DNA of 64,000 nucleotides from Paenibacillus phyllosphaerae (GTDB taxonomy: Bacteria > Bacillota > Bacilli > Paenibacillales > Paenibacillaceae), in contig NZ_JACHXK010000006.1 of assembly GCF_014192105.1 (NCBI RefSeq), positions 336,252 to 400,251 of the forward strand, given 5' to 3'. Below the pieces are notes generated by a model. That model had not been told where the DNA came from and made no database searches. It saw only the letters and a list, made by a program, of their open reading frames with translations. The translations under genes were made by a program, and so were the position numbers. Below are positions 42,448 through 51,031 of the stretch, in pieces; the stretch's first letter is position 1; each line of letters opens with the position of its first letter.

Positions 42448-45357
42448 ATGACGGTCAATTCATCGAATCGCCAGTCGCCCTGGCAATTGTACTATGGCCC
42501 TAATATGGGTTACATCCAGGAGCAATACGAGCTTTATACGAAAGATCCGGCTGCTGTAGACGCATCCTATCAGGAAATGTTCAAGCAATGGGGACCGCCA
42601 CCGGCTGACGAGGGTGTACAGGTTTCCGCTGCGGGCACAGTTCCGGCAACAGCCGCAAGTGCTGTTCCAGACCCGGCTTACATCAAGAAGCTGGTCGACG
42701 CAGGCAAGCTTGTCGTCAACATTCGTACTTACGGCCATTTGGCTGCGAATATCTATCCGCTCGGCAATGACACGGCGACGGATACCCGTCTCTTGGAGCC
42801 GGAGACATACAACCTGACGCGCGAAGACCTGATGGCTTTCCCGGCAACATTGATCTGGGAAGATGCACCTGAATCCGTTAAGAACGGATGGGATGCTATT
42901 CAGGAGCTTAAGCGTGTCTATACGCAATCTTTCGCATTTGAATTTGGACATGTGCACGCGGAAGACGAGCGCACGTGGCTGAACCGTCAAGCCGAATCGG
43001 GCATGGCCGGCAAGCCGCTCACAACCAAAGAACGCATCGATCTATTGAAACGTTTATTCGAAGTCGAGAACTTCGAGACTTTCCTGCACCGTACATTCGT
43101 CGGCCAGAAGCGCTTCTCCGTCGAAGGCAACGACGTCCTCATACCGATGCTCGACGAGATCGTTCGCGAGGTTGCGCACGATGGCGCGAAGAACATCCTG
43201 ATGGGGATGGCGCATCGCGGACGTTTGAACGTGCTGGCTCACGTTCTTGGCAAACCGTACAGCAAGATTTTTTCCGAGTTCCTGCACGCTCCGCATAAGG
43301 AACCTTCCGAAGGTTCTGCAGGCATTAATTTCGGATGGATGGGCGATGTGAAGTACCACCTCGGTGCACACCGTTCCATTAAGGCCGGAGAGACGATCGA
43401 GACCCGCATTACGCTTGCGAACAACCCGAGCCACTTGGAATACGTGAATCCGGTCGTTCAAGGCTTCACGCGCGCGGCTCAAGATGACAGAACGAAAGCC
43501 GGCTATCCGGAAGCGGACTTCGGTGCTGCGGCTTGCGTCGTTATGCATGGCGACGCGGCGTTTGCCGGCGAAGGTATCGTCGCGGAATCGCTTAACTTCA
43601 AGAAACTGATCGGCTACGAGAATGGCGGTACGCTTCACATTATCGTCAACAACCGGATCGGCTTCACGACGGAGAGCAGCGACTCGCGCTCGACCTATTA
43701 CGCAAGCGATCTGGCCAAAGGCTTCAACATTCCGATCGTCCACGTCAATGCGGATGATCCGGAGGCATGTCTGGCCGTTATCCGCATGGCTTGCGAATAT
43801 CGCCAGAAGTTTAAGAAAGACTTCCTCATTGACCTTGTAGGCTACCGCCGCCATGGTCACAATGAGAACGATGATCCGGATGTTACGCAGCCGCTCTTGT
43901 ACCGCAAGCTGCGCAACCATCCGACGGTCAGCAATTTGTACGCGGAAAGCTTGAAGACGAGAGGCTTTATCGATGCGGACTCCGTTGAACGACTGAAAGC
44001 TGAAGTGGTATCGGTGCTGCAAGCTTCCTTGGATGAAGCCAAGAAAGCAGGCGAGGCTGCTGCGGGAACCAAGCCAGCTCCAGCCAACACGCCGGAAACG
44101 ACAGTAAGACGCCGTTCGGCTACGACGACGACATCCGTTCCGCTTCCGAACTTGAAGGCGATCAACGATGCGATGCTGAAGTGGCCTGCGAGCTTTAACA
44201 TCTATAGCAAGCTGGAGCGCATTCTCAAACGTCGCGCGACAATGCTGGATGAAGGCGGCAAGGTAGATTGGGGCCATGCTGAAGCATTGGCATTCGCAAC
44301 GATTCTCGCGGATGGCAAGCCAATTCGTCTGTCCGGACAAGATTCGGAGCGCGGCACGTTCGCTCACCGCAATATTGTCATGCACGATACGCAGACTGGC
44401 GAATCGTACTGTTCGTTACACACGATCCCGCAAGCGAGGGCTACCTTCGCAGTATATAACAGCCCGTTGTCCGAGGAATCGGTATTGGGCTTCGAATATG
44501 GCTACAACGTCTATTCCCCTGAGACGCTTACGATCTGGGAAGCGCAGTTCGGCGATTTCGCGAATGCCGCACAGGTTGTATTCGATCAGTTCATCTCTTC
44601 CGGCCGGGATAAGTGGTCCGAGTATTCTAGCTTGGTGATGCTGCTTCCGCACGGCTACGAAGGTCAAGGACCAGAACACTCGAGCGCACGTCTGGAGCGT
44701 TTCCTCCAGATGTCGGCTAACGATAATTGGACTGTAGCTAACCTGTCGTCCGCCGCACAGTATTTCCATCTGCTGCGCCGTCAAGCTGCATTGTCCGATA
44801 CCGTCGATGCGAAGCCGCTGATCATGATGTCGCCTAAGAGCTTGCTGCGTAATCCGCGTGTTGCTTCGGATCCGTCGCAGTTCAGCGAAGGTTCGTTCCA
44901 GCTTGTACTTGAGCAGCCAGGACTCGGCACTAAACCGGAAGCGGTTGAGCGTCTGATCTTCTGCAGCGGCAAAGTCGCGATTGACCTCGACACTGCGATC
45001 GAGACGATTCAAGACGATCTGAGCTGGGTGCACATTGCACGGATCGAACAATTGTACCCGTTCCCTAAAGTCGAGGTAGAACGTATCATCAGCCGTTTCC
45101 CGAATCTGAAGGAAATCGTATGGGTGCAAGAAGAGCCGCAGAACATGGGCGCATGGAACTATATGCAGCCGCGTCTGAACGCTCGTGCGCCTAAAGGCGT
45201 ATCGGTACGCTACAATGGCCGTCCGAAACGTTCGAGCCCAGCTACCGGATTCTCGGAAGTTCACCAAGCGGAGCATCAGCGTCTTGTGGCCGGTGCTTTC
45301 GACCGCGGAACGTTGGTTAGCCCTGACAAATCCATGGAACCACAGCGCGTTCGTTAA
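42448..45357 (+). CDS. odhA: 2-oxoglutarate dehydrogenase E1 component
   Basis: The ATG at 42448 stands 9 nt from GGAGG; the frame also holds an ATG at 42430 that overlaps that site. 969 residues, normal for SucA/OdhA. The N-terminus has the E2-contact motif WQLYYGPNMGYIQEQYELY. The thiamine diphosphate domain shows GMAHRGRLNVLAHVLGKPYSKIFSEF and VMHGDAAFAGEGIVAE; the transketolase C-domain has YEGQGPEHSSARLERFLQ. It decarboxylates 2-oxoglutarate and passes the succinyl group to the E2 encoded next. An Ala/Pro-rich insert at about 540-570 is a likely flexible linker. Confidence 0.97.
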   Translation: MTVNSSNRQSPWQLYYGPNMGYIQEQYELYTKDPAAVDASYQEMFKQWGPPPADEGVQVSAAGTVPATAASAVPDPAYIKKLVDAGKLVVNIRTYGHLAANIYPLGNDTATDTRLLEPETYNLTREDLMAFPATLIWEDAPESVKNGWDAIQELKRVYTQSFAFEFGHVHAEDERTWLNRQAESGMAGKPLTTKERIDLLKRLFEVENFETFLHRTFVGQKRFSVEGNDVLIPMLDEIVREVAHDGAKNILMGMAHRGRLNVLAHVLGKPYSKIFSEFLHAPHKEPSEGSAGINFGWMGDVKYHLGAHRSIKAGETIETRITLANNPSHLEYVNPVVQGFTRAAQDDRTKAGYPEADFGAAACVVMHGDAAFAGEGIVAESLNFKKLIGYENGGTLHIIVNNRIGFTTESSDSRSTYYASDLAKGFNIPIVHVNADDPEACLAVIRMACEYRQKFKKDFLIDLVGYRRHGHNENDDPDVTQPLLYRKLRNHPTVSNLYAESLKTRGFIDADSVERLKAEVVSVLQASLDEAKKAGEAAAGTKPAPANTPETTVRRRSATTTTSVPLPNLKAINDAMLKWPASFNIYSKLERILKRRATMLDEGGKVDWGHAEALAFATILADGKPIRLSGQDSERGTFAHRNIVMHDTQTGESYCSLHTIPQARATFAVYNSPLSEESVLGFEYGYNVYSPETLTIWEAQFGDFANAAQVVFDQFISSGRDKWSEYSSLVMLLPHGYEGQGPEHSSARLERFLQMSANDNWTVANLSSAAQYFHLLRRQAALSDTVDAKPLIMMSPKSLLRNPRVASDPSQFSEGSFQLVLEQPGLGTKPEAVERLIFCSGKVAIDLDTAIETIQDDLSWVHIARIEQLYPFPKVEVERIISRFPNLKEIVWVQEEPQNMGAWNYMQPRLNARAPKGVSVRYNGRPKRSSPATGFSEVHQAEHQRLVAGAFDRGTLVSPDKSMEPQRVR

Positions 45358-45447
45358 TCGAGCGCGCTAGACCACTTATAACGCTTGCCTGAATAGAGGT
45401 AGCAGCATTTATTGTCTTTGCGCATGAGATGAAGGAGGATTTTTCGG

Positions 45448-46710
45448 ATGAGCGAGATTAAAGTGCCTGAGATGGGCGAATCGATTACAGAAGGAACGAT
45501 TGCCAAGTGGGTCGTTAAGGTTGGCGACCAAGTCAATCAAGGCGACGTGCTTGTTGAACTTGAGACAGATAAAGTAAACCTGGAGATCAGCGCGGATGAG
45601 AGCGGCGTTCTCACTGAGATCGTTAATCAAGAAGGCGATACAGTTGCAGTAGGCGCGGTGATCGGACGTATCGGCGCGGCAGCGGCTGGCGGTTCGCCTG
45701 CACCAGCGGCACAACCTGCGGCGGCAGCACCTGCTCCGACGCCAGCAGCGGCTCCGGCGGCTGTGGCAGTGGCGGCTCCTCCGGTGCAGCAAGCAGCTTC
45801 GTACGATGCAGCGTCCGTAGCAGCGACACCGGCTGCTCGTAAGCTTGCTCGCGAACGCGGCATCGATCTTCAACAAGTGGCTACTGCGGATCCAATCGGG
45901 CGCATTGGCAAAGACGATGTGAAGAACCATACAGAGCGCAAAGTAGAGGTTATCCCTCAAGCGGTGCCTGCAGCAGTACCTGCGGTTGCTCCAGCGGCAG
46001 TGCCAGGCAAGCCGGTAGATCGTCGCCCAATGTCCCGCCGTCGTCAGACGATTGCGAATCGCCTTGTTGAGGCACAGCGTACAGCAGCGATGCTGACGAC
46101 GTTCAACGAAGTCGACATGACTGCAATCCTTGACGTGCGTAAGCGCCGTAAGGACGCATTTAAGGACAAGCATGACGTGAACCTTGGCTTCATGTCCTTC
46201 TTCACCAAGGCGGTCGTAGGTGCACTTAAAGCGTATCCGCTGCTTAATGCAGAGATTCAAGGCACGGATATCCTCGTGAAGAAATTCTACGATATCGGTA
46301 TCGCCGTATCCGCGAAGGAAGGTCTGGTCGTTCCAGTCGTGCGTGACGCGGATCGTCTTGGCTTCGCGGCAATCGAGAAAGAAATCTCCGATCTGGCCGT
46401 TAAAGCGCGTAACAACAAACTGGATCTTGGCGATCTGCAAGGCGGCACATTCACCATCACGAACGGTGGCGTATTCGGATCCTTGCTCTCGACGCCGATC
46501 CTTAATGCGCCGCAAGTCGGTATTCTCGGCATGCACAAGATTCAATTGCGTCCGGTAGCGATCGATGCAGAAAGAATGGAGAACCGTCCGATGATGTACA
46601 TCGCCCTGTCGTATGACCATCGGATCGTTGATGGTGCAGAAGCGGTTCGCTTCCTCGTTACCGTCAAAGAACTGCTCGAAGATCCGGAGACGCTGCTTCT
46701 CGAAGGTTAA
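45448..46710 (+). CDS. odhB: Dihydrolipoyllysine-residue succinyltransferase (E2)
   Basis: 420 residues. The lipoyl domain carries K42 ([11 protein letters not shown]), followed by an Ala/Pro linker, a peripheral subunit-binding domain ([20 protein letters not shown]), a second linker, and the catalytic domain with H391 and D395 in [12 protein letters not shown]. It forms the core of the 2-oxoglutarate dehydrogenase complex. AAGGAGG precedes the ATG, 90 bp after odhA. The E3 gene is not adjacent, as usual in Bacillales, where it is shared with other complexes. Confidence 0.97.
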   Translation: MSEIKVPEMGESITEGTIAKWVVKVGDQVNQGDVLVELETDKVNLEISADESGVLTEIVNQEGDTVAVGAVIGRIGAAAAGGSPAPAAQPAAAAPAPTPAAAPAAVAVAAPPVQQAASYDAASVAATPAARKLARERGIDLQQVATADPIGRIGKDDVKNHTERKVEVIPQAVPAAVPAVAPAAVPGKPVDRRPMSRRRQTIANRLVEAQRTAAMLTTFNEVDMTAILDVRKRRKDAFKDKHDVNLGFMSFFTKAVVGALKAYPLLNAEIQGTDILVKKFYDIGIAVSAKEGLVVPVVRDADRLGFAAIEKEISDLAVKARNNKLDLGDLQGGTFTITNGGVFGSLLSTPILNAPQVGILGMHKIQLRPVAIDAERMENRPMMYIALSYDHRIVDGAEAVRFLVTVKELLEDPETLLLEG

Positions 46711-46724
46711 TTCGAACGCCAATC

Positions 46725-46759
46725 AAGCTCCTTGCCTTATATGGCAAGGAGCTTTTTTA
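46725..46759 (+). terminator. Terminator of odhAB
   Basis: AAGCTCCTTGCC and GGCAAGGAGCTT form a perfect 12-bp stem with a 6-nt loop, followed by TTTTTATT. Confidence 0.93.
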
Positions 46760-46852
46760 TTCCTGCAACAGTTTTATTACAAGGGTATCTTTTCTGCAGG
46801 CTCGCGGTTACAATAGAAAGGTTGAAAAGAGTCATTGCGAGGTGTTTGGGAA

Positions 46853-47065
46853 GTGTCTGAAGAACAAGATAAGCCGAAGTTAATTCCGACGAAAATTTTA
46901 AAATGTAAAGATGCCGAATGTAAGGCGTGGGTCAGAGAAGAACTAGCCGGAGCGGAGCCTGCTTGCCCGATCTGCAAAGGTCCGATGCATCGTAGTATCC
47001 GTCACTTGCCGGCGCTGCAGAATAAAATTAAAAAGAAAAAAGCAGAGAAAAAAGAATTGTTCTAA
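46853..47065 (+). CDS. YdjO-like small zinc-ribbon protein
   Basis: GAGGTG at 46840-46845 is spaced for the GTG at 46853 and gives 70 residues, close to the 69 of B. subtilis YdjO, a cold-inducible protein of unknown function. Four Cys in two pairs (LKCKDAECKAW and ACPICKGPM) form a probable zinc site. The C-terminal RSIRHLPALQNKIKKKKAEKK is very basic and could bind nucleic acid. It stands alone between odhAB and ytxJ. Confidence 0.8.
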   Translation: MSEEQDKPKLIPTKILKCKDAECKAWVREELAGAEPACPICKGPMHRSIRHLPALQNKIKKKKAEKKELF

Positions 47066-47100
47066 GCAACATGTACCGACTCGTTCCACCAGCCTTGTCA

Positions 47101-47125
47101 CAATATACTAATTAGTGGTATATTG
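47101..47125. promoter_or_regulatory. Nested dyad upstream of ytxJ
   Basis: CAATATAC (47101-47108) and GTATATTG (47118-47125) pair as outer arms, and the 10-bp palindrome ACTAATTAGT (47107-47116) lies within. It is 42 bp before the ytxJ start, in the promoter region, and is a candidate operator. Confidence 0.45.
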
Positions 47126-47166
47126 TTAGTTACATCATTCAAGTAAGTGGGAAGGGGCTGAGTGTC

Positions 47167-47502
47167 ATGTGGAAAGAGATTACGACGATTGACGAGTGGA
47201 ACCAGCTGCTGGAGAATTCCTCGGAGAAGCAACAAGTTGTTCTCAAACATAGTACGCGTTGTCCGGTAAGCTCAAGCGCGCTGGAGGAGTACGACGAATA
47301 TCTAAGCAGCGAACATAATCAGAATGTGGACTACTTCCTGGTGAAGGTTATCGAGTCCAGACCGGTCTCGAATCAAATCGCGGAGGATCTTGGGGTTAAC
47401 CATGCTTCACCGCAAATCATCCTCTTCAAGGACAAGAAGTCCGTGTGGAATACTTCGCACTGGTCGATCACGAAGAAACATATTACGGCCGTCCTGGACT
47501 AA
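47167..47502 (+). CDS. ytxJ: Monothiol bacilliredoxin YtxJ (BrxC)
   Basis: 111 residues of thioredoxin fold. The single active-site Cys C32 is in KHSTRCPVSSSAL, the TCPVS-like motif of YtxJ. DYFLVKVIESRPVSNQIAEDLGVNHASPQIILFKDKK supplies the cis-Pro loop. In bacillithiol-producing Firmicutes, YtxJ/BrxC removes bacillithiol from proteins after oxidative stress. GGGAAGGGG precedes the ATG. A dyad in the promoter suggests specific control. Confidence 0.92.
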   Translation: MWKEITTIDEWNQLLENSSEKQQVVLKHSTRCPVSSSALEEYDEYLSSEHNQNVDYFLVKVIESRPVSNQIAEDLGVNHASPQIILFKDKKSVWNTSHWSITKKHITAVLD

Positions 47503-47524
47503 ATATCGGTTGTTACGATTGAAC

Positions 47525-47559
47525 AAGGCTCTAATCGCTCATCAGGCGATTAGAGCCTT
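47525..47559 (+). terminator. Terminator between ytxJ and lysE
   Basis: AAGGCTCTAATCGC and GCGATTAGAGCCTT form a perfect 14-bp stem with a 7-nt loop. T-runs are short on both sides; it lies between convergent genes and may serve both. Confidence 0.75.
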
Positions 47560-47566
47560 ATTCGTG

Positions 47567-48178
47567 TTATAGCAACAGCGTCACGAGCATATAGACGGCA
47601 ATGGCCCACATCATAATCGCGGAGAGCTTGTTCATGATGCGGATGAATCGTCCAGATCCGTCAAGTCTGCCGATAACCCGTCCCGCTAGCGCTAGCGAGG
47701 TGAACCAGATAAGCGAGACGATCATGCATGTAACTGCAAACACCAGCTTATCTTGTCCTGTATACTGCAGCGAATTAGTTCCGATGACGCCTACCGTATC
47801 CAGAATGGCATGCGGGTTAAGCAGTGAGACGGATGCAGCGAATATAATTTGTTTGCGCATCGTAATCGGCTTGTTTTCTTCTTCCGCTGCGGCCGGCTCA
47901 CTCCTCCATGTTGCACGACCCATCACAATCAAGAACACGATTCCCCCGCAGGTGAGCAACACTCGGATGCTGTCTTGAATGAGCAAGACTAGCGAAAGTC
48001 CCGATACCGCCAGAGCGATCAGAATCATATCACATAAGGCGGCTGTCAGAACGACAGGCAAGGCCATCACATATCGCTGCTGTACAGCTCCTTGATTGAA
48101 TACGAAAACATTTTGTACCCCTAACGGCACGATCAAACTAAATGCGAGTAATGAGGCATGGATAATAATAGAAATCAT
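47567..48178 (-). CDS. LysE/ArgO-family amino-acid exporter
   Basis: 203 residues with about six hydrophobic helices. LIVPLGVQNVFVFNQG and LLNPHAILDTVGVIGTNSLQ are the signatures of LysE and ArgO, which export basic amino acids. It is divergent from a MocR-type regulator with a perfect operator in the 127-bp gap. Export of an amino acid sensed by that regulator, to prevent toxic accumulation, is a reasonable inference; the substrate is not known. Confidence 0.87.
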   Translation of the reverse strand: MISIIIHASLLAFSLIVPLGVQNVFVFNQGAVQQRYVMALPVVLTAALCDMILIALAVSGLSLVLLIQDSIRVLLTCGGIVFLIVMGRATWRSEPAAAEEENKPITMRKQIIFAASVSLLNPHAILDTVGVIGTNSLQYTGQDKLVFAVTCMIVSLIWFTSLALAGRVIGRLDGSGRFIRIMNKLSAIMMWAIAVYMLVTLLL

Positions 48179-48248
48179 CGGTATATTAGTCCTCCTGAGC
48201 AGCGATGTACCTCATTGTAAATCGATCATAGGCTTATGTCTCCAACCA

Positions 48249-48272
48249 TTGGTTGGTCATCTGACCAACCAA
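48249..48272. promoter_or_regulatory. Operator between lysE and the MocR regulator
   Basis: TTGGTTGGTCA (48249-48259) and TGACCAACCAA (48262-48272) are perfect 11-bp arms around TC. A further CCAACCA (48242-48248) makes three CCAACC-type half-sites in alternating orientation. It is 34 bp before the regulator start and about 71 bp from the lysE start. Confidence 0.75.
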
Positions 48273-48305
48273 ACGATATACTAGTTGCCAAGGAGGTGGG
48301 CGAGC

Positions 48306-49778
48306 ATGAGTGACCGGTTGGATTGGTTCCTGGACCGCTCTTCGCCAGAGCCGCTGCATATGCAGCTTGTCCGCTTCGTAAAATCGAAGATTGAAGACGG
48401 CGAATGGTCCGTCGGAATGCGGATCCCATCGCAGCGGGATTTGGCCGCTAACCTGAAGGTGAATCGCAGTACGGTTGTGGCCGCGATTGAGGAACTGACG
48501 GCGATGGGTTTGTTAGAAGGTAGGGCAGGAGGCGGAACGTATGTCGTGAATACGACTTGGAGCGTATTGGCGGCGAAGCCTCCGCTCAATTGGCTACACT
48601 ATGTAGAGGCAGGGAATCATCGTCCCAATCTGAAACTTGTGCAGGACATTAATGAAGCTGAATTCCAGCCGGGTATCATCCGTTTGGGTACCGGGGAGCT
48701 GTCGAGTGAGCTGCTCCCGCAGCGAGGCATGCAGCAAATCCTCAGCCGGCTCTCACAAGGTCCGTTATGGTTAGGTTACGAGGAGGGGAGAGGGAATGCG
48801 CGGTTAAGGCAAGCAATAGCCGAGCACATGGGACGCGCCGGCATTCACGGCTCCGCCTCATCGATCCTTATCGTATCAGGGGCACTACAGGCACTGCAGC
48901 TAATTGCGATGGGACTGTTGGAACGGGGATCTACCGTTCTCATCGAGAACCCGTCCTATGCGAACTCGATCCATGTTTTTCAGGCGGCAGGAATGCAGGT
49001 ATCCGGAATTCCGATGGATGATGAGGGCTTGCGCGCGTCCCTGTTGCCGCACTATCGTCAGCAGACGGCAGCTTCCTTGCTGTATACGATTCCTAGCTTT
49101 CATAACCCGACAGGCACCGTTATGACCGATCGTCGGCGCTCCGAGCTAGCGCAAATTTGCCGGCAAGAACGGCTTCCGATCATCGAGGATGATGTGTACC
49201 GGGATCTATGGTTCGATGCGCCCCCGCCAGCTCCATTGAAGGCGCGCGATCCGGAAGGCATGGTGTTATATGTGGGAAGTTTCTCGAAGACCGTCAGCCC
49301 TGGCCTGCGGATCGGCTGGATTACCGGGCCAGAACCCGTCATCGCCCGGCTTGCCGATATCAAAATGCAAACGGATTATGGCGCCAGCTCGCTCTCCCAG
49401 ATGGTGGCGGAGGAATGGCTTAGAAGCGGCGCTTATGAGGCGCACCTTGCTGAGCTTCGTCTGGCGCTGCGTGCAAGGCGGGATAGGGCGCTGCAGCTGC
49501 TTGAACAGTATTGCGGGGGGATCGCCCAATGGAACAAGCCGCAAGGCGGTTTTTATATCTGGATGAAGCTATCGGGCGACGTCCCGATGGTCCGGTTGTT
49601 CGAGCTTGCGAGGCAGGAAGGCATTTTGCTCAATCCGGGTATCATCTATGACCGTCACACGAGCCAGCATTTGAGGATTTCGTATGCATACGCCACGGCA
49701 GTGGATCTCGAGTACGGCATTCGTACCTTAAGCGGTTTGATCCGTACCCTTCTTAGGGGACCTATTGACGAATCGTAA
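48306..49778 (+). CDS. MocR-type PLP-dependent transcriptional regulator (GntR-aminotransferase fusion)
   Basis: The ATG at 48306 follows AAGGAGGTGG. 490 residues: an N-terminal GntR winged helix (about 10-80, MRIPSQRDLAANLKVNRSTVVAAIEEL), then a class I aminotransferase-like domain with PLP-binding K328 in GSFSKTVSPGLRIGW and the aspartate region IIEDDVYRDLWF. MocR proteins use PLP or its adduct with an amino acid as signal; GabR and PdxR are known members. The divergent exporter is the obvious target. Its 3' end overlaps the next, convergent gene by 17 bp. Confidence 0.9.
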   Translation: MSDRLDWFLDRSSPEPLHMQLVRFVKSKIEDGEWSVGMRIPSQRDLAANLKVNRSTVVAAIEELTAMGLLEGRAGGGTYVVNTTWSVLAAKPPLNWLHYVEAGNHRPNLKLVQDINEAEFQPGIIRLGTGELSSELLPQRGMQQILSRLSQGPLWLGYEEGRGNARLRQAIAEHMGRAGIHGSASSILIVSGALQALQLIAMGLLERGSTVLIENPSYANSIHVFQAAGMQVSGIPMDDEGLRASLLPHYRQQTAASLLYTIPSFHNPTGTVMTDRRRSELAQICRQERLPIIEDDVYRDLWFDAPPPAPLKARDPEGMVLYVGSFSKTVSPGLRIGWITGPEPVIARLADIKMQTDYGASSLSQMVAEEWLRSGAYEAHLAELRLALRARRDRALQLLEQYCGGIAQWNKPQGGFYIWMKLSGDVPMVRLFELARQEGILLNPGIIYDRHTSQHLRISYAYATAVDLEYGIRTLSGLIRTLLRGPIDES

Positions 49779-50100
49779 CGCGCGTATGAATCGGAACCAG
49801 TTTGGACAGCTCCACGACTTCATTATTGTACATGCGAATGCAGCCATGCGAAGATAGGCGTCCGATCGATGAAGGATCATTCGTCCCATGAATGCCGTAG
49901 TGCGGCTTGGATAATCCCATCCACATGGCGCCGTAGGGGCCGCCGGGATTCTCCTGTTTGTTAATAATCGTATATTCGCCCACAGGGGTCTTGGTCAGCA
50001 TGCGACCGATTCCTACCTTGAAGCTGCGCGTTACCCGATTGCCGTCCAGCAGATGCAGCATCCGGTCAGATAGATCTACAATGATGCGATAATTCGGCAT
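49762..50100 (-). CDS. L,D-transpeptidase (YkuD domain)
   Basis: The ATG whose first base is 50100 is preceded by GGAGGG at 10 nt; the longer frame upstream lacks a site. 112 residues, just the catalytic domain, opening NYRIIVDLSDRMLHLLDGNRV. Active-site residues are H71 (YGIHGTND), H85 and C87 (SSHGCIRM). No signal peptide or LysM is present, as in several short Bacillales YkuD proteins that reach the spore or wall by other means. It forms 3-3 peptidoglycan links. It overlaps the MocR gene tail to tail. Confidence 0.87.
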   Translation of the reverse strand: MPNYRIIVDLSDRMLHLLDGNRVTRSFKVGIGRMLTKTPVGEYTIINKQENPGGPYGAMWMGLSKPHYGIHGTNDPSSIGRLSSHGCIRMYNNEVVELSKLVPIHTRVTIRQ

Positions 50101-50253
50101 GTCGCGAATCCCTCCTTGTAGGTAACGTATGCAGATCGTACCCTCGCCTGTACAAGACAGATGCCCTTCGTACTTTCCGCTTCCATAGTCATAAAGGAAG
50201 GAATCCTTTGGCATAATAGATGGGAACTGGAACTGTAGGAGGACGAATAGCGA

Positions 50254-50991
50254 ATGGTAACTTCACAGGTGCATTCGATTTTGGATCATAAAATCAGGCT
50301 GGTCCCGCGCGACGGTAAGGCGATCTATCTGGTCGGGCCGATCAACCTGCCGATTAACCTGAATGGCGTCACCGTGCCTTTCCAATGGTATTGCTGGCTG
50401 TTGTGCGATGAGGTGACCTACAACGCGGAGACCATGATCGAAAAGCTGTCGAATTCAAATTTGGCCGAAAAGCAGCAATCGAGCGTATTGGTATATGGCG
50501 ACTTCGAGCAGGCGGAAGAGGTGCTTATTCGTATGCACAGCATCTGCCATACCGGCGATATCTTCGGCAGCAAACGCTGCGACTGCGGCTACCAGCTTAA
50601 TCAGGCGCTGCAGATGATCGTCGACCATGGTGCAGGCGCGCTGTTCTATCTGGCGAATCATGAGGGCCGAGGTATCGGACTGTTCAGCAAAGCGATGGCT
50701 TATGTTCTGCAAGAGAATGGCTATGACACGGTCGAGGCCAATCTGAATCTCGGATTCGTCGACGATGCTCGGAGTTACGCCGATGCGATCGCGGTGCTGC
50801 AGAAGCTCCGCGCTAAGCCGGTTCAGCTCATTACGAACAATCCGCGCAAGATTGAAGCGCTGCGCGAAGCCGGTATGGCCGTTCAGGAACGCGTTCCTCT
50901 CTGGGGCGATGTGTCCGAGTACAATGAAAAATATTTGCAGACCAAAATAAACCGTTCCGGCCATCTGGAAGAAGGGTGCTGTAACGATTGA
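50254..50991 (+). CDS. GTP cyclohydrolase II
   Basis: 245 residues. The Zn ligands C98, C109 and C111 lie in MHSICHTGDIFGSKRCDCG, and NHEGRGIGLFSKAMAY and TNNPRKIEALREAG are the GTP-binding and catalytic parts of RibA. The enzyme turns GTP into the pyrimidine precursor of riboflavin. It is a stand-alone copy without the DHBP synthase domain of Bacillales RibBA and not in a rib operon. The ~70 residues before the motif differ from E. coli RibA and hold an unusual Trp/Cys cluster (FQWYCWLLCDE). It may serve a specialised flavin need, or act in a variant pathway. GGAGGA precedes the ATG. Confidence 0.85.
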   Translation: MVTSQVHSILDHKIRLVPRDGKAIYLVGPINLPINLNGVTVPFQWYCWLLCDEVTYNAETMIEKLSNSNLAEKQQSSVLVYGDFEQAEEVLIRMHSICHTGDIFGSKRCDCGYQLNQALQMIVDHGAGALFYLANHEGRGIGLFSKAMAYVLQENGYDTVEANLNLGFVDDARSYADAIAVLQKLRAKPVQLITNNPRKIEALREAGMAVQERVPLWGDVSEYNEKYLQTKINRSGHLEEGCCND

Positions 50992-51031
50992 ATTCGGGTA
51001 ATACGGTAGAAAGCATAAGGAGGCGAACTTA

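Noticed and set aside
43054..44385. 443-codon minus-strand frame opposite odhA, and similar ones opposite odhB (45409-46722) and trxB (55927-56925).
   Set aside because: They lie wholly inside highly conserved genes on the other strand and show no domain or translation signal.
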